Below are positions 7,695 through 12,374 of a stretch of 12,374 nucleotides of DNA, one piece after another. The stretch spans positions 1-12,374 of the forward strand of contig PASI01000027.1 in NCBI GenBank assembly GCA_002711905.1, given 5' to 3'. The notes under the pieces were generated by a model. The model did no database searches and had not been told where the DNA came from. It worked only from the letters and a program-made list of their open reading frames with translations. Source of the DNA: Thiotrichales bacterium (GTDB taxonomy: Bacteria; Pseudomonadota; Gammaproteobacteria; PS1; Pseudothioglobaceae). Position 1 is the stretch's first letter, and every line of letters begins with the position of its first letter. The position numbers were made by a program, and so were the translations under genes.

Positions 7695-8491
7695 TATTTA
7701 TCTAACATCCATTCATGGTCAGGGTGGTTTTTAAAAATCCATTGTCTTTTAGGGCCTGCCATTACATTCAAATAATATGAATCATACCCATGAGGAACCC
7801 CAACTGGATGGTAGCCTTTTGGAACAAGAACAACACACTTGTCTTCAACTGCCATCGTCTCGTCAATGGATAGGTCATCGGTGTAAACCCTCTGGAAAGC
7901 AAACCCTTGGGGTGGGTTAATTCGATGATAGTATGTTTCTTCTAGATATGTTTCGACTGGAATGTTATCTGAGTCATGTTTGTGAGGAGGATAACTTGAC
8001 CAATTTCCTGAAGGGGTTTTAACCTCAACAACAAGAAGACTGTCAGCCTTTTCTTTCTCAGGAAGTATGTTGCATATAAATCTAGTGTTGCTACCCTCAC
8101 CACGAACCTCACTATCCATATCATCAGGCTTAATATGCCTAGCTGGAAAATTACCAAAGCCAGGGGCAATGGCTATTGCTAATTCTAATTTAGTTAAAGC
8201 AGTAACTTTAATTTGTTTGTTGTTAGGAGCGTATATAGCATGAGGGTTTAAGTCATCAAAAACGCTCATTCTCTCGCCAATATTCGAGAATTCTTCACTG
8301 TCAACAATGATGTCTGCAATTCCAGATAGAATGACCAAGCATGATTCATTTTCTTCATCGCTCCAATCAAGAATCTCCATCTCGTCTAGATCATGAGCCT
8401 CAAACCCAACAAAATCCCAATTTGCTGATTTTGGTGTAATTTTTTGATAACAACTATCTTTACTATGTTTTGGTCGACTTAATAATGACAT
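7694..8491 (-). CDS. iolB: IolB, 5-deoxy-glucuronate isomerase
   Basis: IolB converts 5-deoxy-glucuronate to 5-dehydro-2-deoxygluconate, between the IolD and IolC steps. At 265 residues it has normal length for this bicupin enzyme. The N-terminal cupin has the segment CLVILSGIADI (51-61). The C-terminal cupin carries the probable metal ligands: H170 and H172 in YPPHKHD, E184 or E185 in TYLEETYYHR, and H228 in PKGYHPVGVPHGYD; YLNVMAGP (240-247) is also typical. AAGGA lies 6 nt before the ATG, inside the 3' end of the regulator gene, and the start abuts the regulator stop with no gap. Its neighbours iolC and iolD complete the ring-opening branch. I see no damage and no credible alternative function. 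Confidence 0.95.
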   Translation of the reverse strand: MSLLSRPKHSKDSCYQKITPKSANWDFVGFEAHDLDEMEILDWSDEENESCLVILSGIADIIVDSEEFSNIGERMSVFDDLNPHAIYAPNNKQIKVTALTKLELAIAIAPGFGNFPARHIKPDDMDSEVRGEGSNTRFICNILPEKEKADSLLVVEVKTPSGNWSSYPPHKHDSDNIPVETYLEETYYHRINPPQGFAFQRVYTDDLSIDETMAVEDKCVVLVPKGYHPVGVPHGYDSYYLNVMAGPKRQWIFKNHPDHEWMLDK

Positions 8492-9313
8492 TTAATTTCC
8501 TTGTTGATGGTACCCAATAGAAATGCAAATAGCCTGAACGAGACACATCGTTGCGCCTAGTGACCGGAAGGTATGGATTTCAGCCTCATGAATACTAAAT
8601 AAAAAATCTGCCAAATGGGCTATTGGATTTAGCTCTGTATCTGTAAGCAAAATTACCTTTGCATTTTCTTGCTTTGCTTCCTTGACAGCTTCAGTTGTAA
8701 GATTATTGTAGGGATTATAGGTAATAGCAATAAATACTGTTTTATTATCAAGCCAGCTTGATAAGTTATCCACTTCATTTGTATTATTTGCAATACGGCA
8801 CCTAATTCCAAGATTATTCAACATGTAGTAAAAATAATTGGCTACGGGCTGAGCTCTATTTGTTCCACAAAGAATCACTTCATTAGCATTACATAAAGCT
8901 TTCACCGATTCTTCAATTACATCTCTATCGATATTTTCAGAAAGCAACTCAGTCGCAGCAATATTTCGCCGAGTGATTTCACTGAAGATATTTGAGCTAT
9001 CGGGTACAACATTGGTCTCAGTGACTTTCTTAACATCAGTAATACGTTGATGATAATTAATAGTAGATTGTGAGATTTTGACTTTAAATAGATCCTGTAA
9101 TTCAGCAAAACCACTAAAACCAAAATGCTTAGCAAAACGAACCAAGGTTGATGGGTAAACTCCAATCTCTGATGCAATAACTGCAAGAGTATTTATTGCA
9201 AGGTTTTGAGGTTGGTCAATGATATAAAAAGCAATTAACTTCATCTTTTTGCTTAATTCTGGATAACTTTCTTGAAGCAAGCTATTCAAATCATTAATAT
9301 TTTGTGGTGGCAT
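8492..9313 (-). CDS. iolR: RpiR-family transcriptional regulator with SIS domain, probable IolR
   Basis: A 273-residue regulator with the standard RpiR layout. Residues 1-77 are the N-terminal helix-turn-helix domain, including LAVIASEIGVYPSTLVRFAK (43-62). Residues from about 125 to 262 are a sugar-isomerase (SIS) fold with EVILCGTNRAQPVANYF (145-161) and FIAITYNPYNN (194-204), which would bind a phosphorylated effector. RpiR-type IolR repressors control iol genes in Salmonella and Sinorhizobium, with a late pathway phosphate ester as inducer, so the same role is likely here. The gene sits inside the operon, 10 bp after iolG and directly before iolB. There is no recognisable Shine-Dalgarno before its ATG (AAACTTAAATAAATG), unlike iolG and iolB, which may keep regulator levels low. 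The family is certain; the iolR name rests on context. Confidence 0.9.
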   Translation of the reverse strand: MPPQNINDLNSLLQESYPELSKKMKLIAFYIIDQPQNLAINTLAVIASEIGVYPSTLVRFAKHFGFSGFAELQDLFKVKISQSTINYHQRITDVKKVTETNVVPDSSNIFSEITRRNIAATELLSENIDRDVIEESVKALCNANEVILCGTNRAQPVANYFYYMLNNLGIRCRIANNTNEVDNLSSWLDNKTVFIAITYNPYNNLTTEAVKEAKQENAKVILLTDTELNPIAHLADFLFSIHEAEIHTFRSLGATMCLVQAICISIGYHQQGN

Positions 9314-9323
9314 TTATTTAAGT

Positions 9324-10304
9324 TTATAAGTTAATTGAATTTCCACTTAAAAGTGATTCTTTGGCGGCATCAGCAATTTTTAAAGCAAGAACTCCATCTG
9401 AAATATTAACACTTGGCTGAAAGCCAGACTGAAAGGAATCCATAAAATGCACAAGTTCATTGTGGAATGCTTTTCCATACCTCTCTAAAAAAAAGTGTTG
9501 GTTTTTGGCCTGCCTAATTCCAGATGAATTACTTAAAACTACGTTATCTTCAAGGGCATTTTTTACTTGTAACATGCCTGTCTCACCAAAAGCTTCAATT
9601 CTTTGATCATATCCAAAGGAAGCCTGTCTACCATTAATAATCGTAACTATTGCACCCTTATTCATATTCATGATTACACTTGCTGTATCAACATCACCCT
9701 GACCTGCAATATCATCATTTACAGCATGCGCAGCAACATAAATACTGCTCGGTGTATCGTCTAAAATCCAGCAAGCCATGTCAAAGTCGTGAATCATCAT
9801 GTCATGAAATAAACCACCAGAACCTGCGATATACTCCATCAAAGGTGGCTCAGGGTCATGAGAAGTTATTACTAACGACTGAACTGAACCAATTGCATTC
9901 GCATCAACTTGGCTTTTTAAACTTGCCATATGAGGATCAAAACGCCTATTAAACCCTAACATACATACAATTCCACTCTCTTCAACTGCCTTGGCGCATG
10001 ATAGTGCTCTATCAAGTCTCAAATCTATAGGCTTTTCACAAAAAACTGGTTTACCTACCTTCGCGCATTTTTCAATAAGGTCGGCATGAGTAGAGGTGCT
10101 ACTGGCAATAATAAAGGCATCTATTTCATTATTTTCAAATGCCTCATCCATTGTAAGAGTGATGGCATTGTATTTATTCGCAAGCTTTTCAGCAGCCTCT
10201 TGATGAAAATCTACAACAGAGTGGAGATTAGCATTTTCATCACTTGCTATCGCAATAGCATGAACTGCTCCTATGCGACCGGCGCCGATTAGACATATTT
10301 TCAT
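9324..10304 (-). CDS. iolG: IolG, inositol 2-dehydrogenase
   Basis: IolG oxidises myo-inositol to 2-keto-myo-inositol with NAD+, the entry step of the pathway. At 326 residues it is a normal Gfo/Idh/MocA protein. The Rossmann motif is LIGAGRIGAVHA (5-16). The catalytic lysine is K91 in FCEKP, and the D-x3-H pair of inositol dehydrogenases is D168 and H172 in GGLFHDMMIHDFD. The GFNRRFDP motif (117-124) is also typical. AGAGG lies 6 nt before the ATG and overlaps the stop of the ATPase gene, leaving a 9-bp spacer. It follows the importer genes directly, as expected for the first enzyme acting on the imported substrate. A preference for another inositol isomer cannot be excluded, but with iolB, iolC, iolD and iolE present the inositol assignment is strong. 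Confidence 0.94.
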   Translation of the reverse strand: MKICLIGAGRIGAVHAIAIASDENANLHSVVDFHQEAAEKLANKYNAITLTMDEAFENNEIDAFIIASSTSTHADLIEKCAKVGKPVFCEKPIDLRLDRALSCAKAVEESGIVCMLGFNRRFDPHMASLKSQVDANAIGSVQSLVITSHDPEPPLMEYIAGSGGLFHDMMIHDFDMACWILDDTPSSIYVAAHAVNDDIAGQGDVDTASVIMNMNKGAIVTIINGRQASFGYDQRIEAFGETGMLQVKNALEDNVVLSNSSGIRQAKNQHFFLERYGKAFHNELVHFMDSFQSGFQPSVNISDGVLALKIADAAKESLLSGNSINL

Positions 10305-10313
10305 AATTAACCT

Positions 10314-11081
10314 CTATTTTTTTAATTCTGATAATTTTTTATTACCAGACATCATGGCTTGTAATTCTTGGAAATCAATTTCACCTGATTTAGCTGTACC
10401 TAGTGTCTCACCTCGAGATAAAACCGTAAACTTATCTCCCACTGCTAAAGCATGGGAAACATTATGAGAAATAAAGATTACTGCAACACCTTTTTCTCGA
10501 ACCCTTTCAATAGTTTTTAATACATTTGAGGTTTGGTAAACTCCCAGGGCAGAAGTTGGCTCATCAAGTATTAATATTTTGGCGCCAAAAAATACAGCAC
10601 GGGCAATAGCAACAGTTTGCCTTTCGCCACCAGAAAGAGTTCCAATTGATTGAGTAGGGTCACGCAATTGAATTCCCATTTTGTCCATTTCAGTCATCAA
10701 AATTGAGTTACATTTCTCAAAATCCATGACAGTGATTGGGCCTACTTTTTTGGTCAATTCTCTTCCAAGCCAAAAATTACGAGATACTGACATCAAAGGA
10801 ATTAAAGCTAAGTCTTGATAGACTGTAGCAATTCCAACATCAATTGCTTCGCGAGGGTTATTTATTTCAGTATCTTGTCCATTAATACTTATCTGTCCTC
10901 TTGTTGGCTGATGAACGCCAGACATGATTTTAATAAATGTAGATTTTCCTGCTCCGTTATCACCTAGTAAGCAATGACATTCTCCAGCTTTAATAGAGAT
11001 TGAAACACCTTTAAGAGCATCTACATTTCCGAAGCTCTTGTGGATATCTTTAAGTTCCATTAAAGGTAAATCACTCATCAT
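10314..11081 (-). CDS. Sugar ABC importer ATP-binding protein, single-domain type
   Basis: This ATPase powers a carbohydrate importer with the adjacent permease. All ABC motifs are present: Walker A GDNGAGKST (40-48), Q-loop Q89 in VYQD, signature LSGGE (149-153), Walker B ILILDEPT (169-176), D-loop SALGVYQT (177-184) and H-loop H206 in FISHN. At 255 residues it has one nucleotide-binding domain, unlike the fused RbsA/XylG type of about 500, so it should work as a homodimer, as in the FrcA group. The first ATG overlaps the permease stop by 4 bp, but AGGGG lies only 4 nt before it and 7 nt before a second ATG at 11078. Translation may therefore start at Met2, giving MSDLPL and a TGATG junction. 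Linkage to iolG suggests inositol as cargo, although the FrcA-like group also includes fructose and ribose transporters. Confidence 0.93.
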   Translation of the reverse strand: MMSDLPLMELKDIHKSFGNVDALKGVSISIKAGECHCLLGDNGAGKSTFIKIMSGVHQPTRGQISINGQDTEINNPREAIDVGIATVYQDLALIPLMSVSRNFWLGRELTKKVGPITVMDFEKCNSILMTEMDKMGIQLRDPTQSIGTLSGGERQTVAIARAVFFGAKILILDEPTSALGVYQTSNVLKTIERVREKGVAVIFISHNVSHALAVGDKFTVLSRGETLGTAKSGEIDFQELQAMMSGNKKLSELKK

Positions 11082-12184
11082 TTTGCCCCTGTAATTAATT
11101 TTCGAACATGTGTATTAAGGATCACTGCTAACAATAGAAGAACGCCTAAGAACACTCTAAACAAAGAACTCTCTACTCCAATAAAAAATAAGCCTTGTTG
11201 AACCACTCCAAATATTACTGCTCCTAGTGCAGCTCCAATAACCGAACCGTAACCACCCGTTAATAAAGCGCCGCCTATAACAACTGAAATGATCGCCTCA
11301 AACTCTTTAAGAATTCCTCTATCCGCTGAAGCTGATCCAAATTCAATAACCTGAGTAGTTGCAAATACAGTCGCACAAAAAGCTGTAAAGACAAACATCA
11401 ATATTTTAACTCTGTTAACTGGAACTCCGATGTGACGAGCAGCTTGAGCATCACCACCTGAGGCGTAGATCCAGTTACCAAAACGCGTCTTTGTTAATAA
11501 AAAATGTGCAAAAATAACGAGTCCTATGGCCCAAACCATCATCATTGGGATGCCTGATACAACTGGCTGACCAGCCTTTGTGCCAGCTACAAAGGTTTGA
11601 ATCACGCCTTGCTCAGCAAGCCAGTCAAATACGCCTGTAAATATCTCACCACCAAAAATTGGCGCTAACCAATCATTTTCAGCCGCCTCTGTAACTCCAC
11701 CAATAATGGTTTTTTTAGTACTTACAATTGCAATAAAGATTGTCATTCCTCGCAAGATATATAAAAATGCAAGACTAACAATAAAAGACGGTAAATTTGT
11801 TTTGACTGTAATGTAGCCAATTAATGCTCCTATGGTCATCGAAACAACGAACGCTGTTATGATACTGAGCCAAACTGGCCACCCCCAAACTACTGAGGTC
11901 ACTGCTATGACAATCCCAGCAAAACCTATCATTGATCCAACTGATAGATCAAATTCTCCAGCAATCATGAGAAGGCAAGCGCCAACAGCAATAATAATAA
12001 ACTGGGAAGAAACGATTCCCCAATTCATAGAGCCTTCTAATGAAAACATTCCAGTATCTCGTGCCACTAAAAAAAAGAATAGAAAAACTAATACAACACC
12101 AACAATGGCTCCTAGGTCAGGGCGAAGTAATGCGACACTAAATTTGGAACGTAATGATGAAAAAAATTTTTCATTTGTAGACAT
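11078..12184 (-). CDS. Sugar ABC importer permease, RbsC/FrcC-type
   Basis: A 368-residue inner-membrane permease of the BPD_transp_2 type. Hydrophobic segments are clear near residues 25-41, 58-76, 84-100, 105-125, 133-154, 212-230, 258-277, 296-330 and 341-357. The family motif GEFDLSVGSM (76-85) and the cytoplasmic ATPase-coupling segment ASGGDAQAARHIGVPV (241-256) are present. Between about 156 and 210 lies a longer polar stretch than in short RbsC proteins, probably a periplasmic loop. AGGAT lies 6 nt before the ATG at 12184. The gene is separated from the binding-protein gene by 124 bp containing a strong stem-loop, and overlaps the ATPase gene. It is most likely the membrane part of an inositol importer; the cargo is inferred from the operon. 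Confidence 0.92.
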   Translation of the reverse strand: MSTNEKFFSSLRSKFSVALLRPDLGAIVGVVLVFLFFFLVARDTGMFSLEGSMNWGIVSSQFIIIAVGACLLMIAGEFDLSVGSMIGFAGIVIAVTSVVWGWPVWLSIITAFVVSMTIGALIGYITVKTNLPSFIVSLAFLYILRGMTIFIAIVSTKKTIIGGVTEAAENDWLAPIFGGEIFTGVFDWLAEQGVIQTFVAGTKAGQPVVSGIPMMMVWAIGLVIFAHFLLTKTRFGNWIYASGGDAQAARHIGVPVNRVKILMFVFTAFCATVFATTQVIEFGSASADRGILKEFEAIISVVIGGALLTGGYGSVIGAALGAVIFGVVQQGLFFIGVESSLFRVFLGVLLLLAVILNTHVRKLITGAK

Positions 12185-12243
12185 GATTAGATCCTATTGA
12201 TTAATCTAAAAGAATTAAATTGAATTTTAAATCTGATGAAGAT

Positions 12244-12286
12244 AAAAAAAATGCTACCCACCATTTTGAAATTATGATGGGTAGCA
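12244..12286 (-). terminator. Intrinsic terminator or attenuator between binding-protein and permease genes
   Basis: On the minus strand the arms 12286-12274 and 12264-12252 pair over 13 positions in RNA (TGCTACCCATCAT with ATGGTGGGTAGCA), with a single U-G wobble and a 9-nt loop. They are followed immediately by eight U residues (12251-12244). This is a complete rho-independent terminator shape, starting 23 nt past the stop codon of the binding-protein gene. Since the downstream permease lacks an obvious promoter of its own, it probably works as a partial terminator. That would give much more binding-protein mRNA than permease and enzyme mRNA, a common arrangement in ABC operons, and the stem may also protect the 3' end. 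Confidence 0.88.
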
Positions 12287-12308
12287 CGTTAATAAACTAA
12301 ATTAACTA

Positions 12309-12374
12309 TTAACGGTAAACGCCTGCATATTTTTCAACTAAGCTAATGTTACTCTTAGTGATAAATCCAGGACC
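12309..12374 (-). CDS. Sugar ABC transporter substrate-binding protein, C-terminal end only
   Basis: The last 21 codons and TAA stop of a gene that continues beyond the right edge. The readable tail is GPGFITKSNISLVEKYAGVYR. The pattern of a GPGF turn, an acidic or amphipathic final helix and a terminal YR is what I expect at the end of periplasmic-binding-protein-1-type sugar receptors next to RbsC/FrcC permeases. The position directly upstream of the permease supports this. It would bind the cyclitol in the periplasm and deliver it to the permease. Too little is present to show a signal peptide or ligand residues, so the call rests on the tail sequence and on gene order. Confidence 0.75.
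   Translation of the reverse strand, partial: GPGFITKSNISLVEKYAGVYR

Noticed and set aside
11832..12200. A 122-codon plus-strand open frame
   Set aside because: It is antisense to the permease; its proline- and threonine-rich product mirrors hydrophobic codons of the real gene and resembles no family I recognise.
12187..12243. Possible internal promoter before the permease
   Set aside because: The stretch is A+T-rich, so -10-like hexamers occur by chance, and I find no convincing -35 partner at the right spacing.
1..12374. Mobile elements, tRNA or rRNA genes, CRISPR arrays, attachment sites
   Set aside because: No transposase or integrase, direct-repeat array, tRNA-like fold or rRNA motif was seen; almost every base lies in one continuous operon.

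Overview
The window is one side of a single, tightly packed operon for uptake and breakdown of inositol. Every gene lies on the minus strand, so transcription runs from high to low coordinates. Both ends are cut: the right edge holds only the last 21 codons of an ABC substrate-binding protein, and the left edge cuts a PfkB-family kinase after 231 codons. The DNA is A+T-rich (about 38-40% G+C by eye) with very short spacers. An ABC sugar importer with a single-domain ATPase, an RpiR-type regulator and an IolC-DUF2090 fusion point to a proteobacterium (Pseudomonadota), possibly a marine low-GC alpha- or gammaproteobacterium. The sequence alone does not fix the species.

Layout in transcription order (right to left): binding protein tail (12309-12374); a strong stem-loop terminator or attenuator (12244-12286); permease (11078-12184); ATPase (10314-11081); iolG (9324-10304); RpiR-family regulator, probably iolR (8492-9313); iolB (7694-8491); iolC fused to DUF2090 (5784-7694); iolD (3925-5781); a phytanoyl-CoA-dioxygenase-like Fe(II)/2-oxoglutarate oxygenase (2744-3922); iolE (1810-2715); a second Gfo/Idh/MocA oxidoreductase (686-1813); and a second PfkB kinase (1-693, partial). 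Spacers between the genes from permease to kinase range from an 8-bp overlap to a 28-bp gap, so they look co-transcribed and in several places translationally coupled. No stretch over 300 bases lacks a gene.

How they work together: the ABC importer brings in the cyclitol. IolG oxidises myo-inositol to 2-keto-myo-inositol, IolE dehydrates it, IolD opens the ring, IolB isomerises the product to 5-dehydro-2-deoxygluconate, IolC phosphorylates it, and the fused DUF2090 domain probably does the aldol cleavage. The last step, malonate-semialdehyde dehydrogenase (IolA), is not in the window. No promoter is evident; the main one is expected upstream of the binding protein, outside the window.

The unexplained part is the set of genes the textbook pathway does not need: the oxygenase inserted between iolD and iolE, and the downstream oxidoreductase-kinase pair. 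These may widen the substrate range to modified inositols or related compounds. That is inference, and no chemistry can be assigned from sequence alone.
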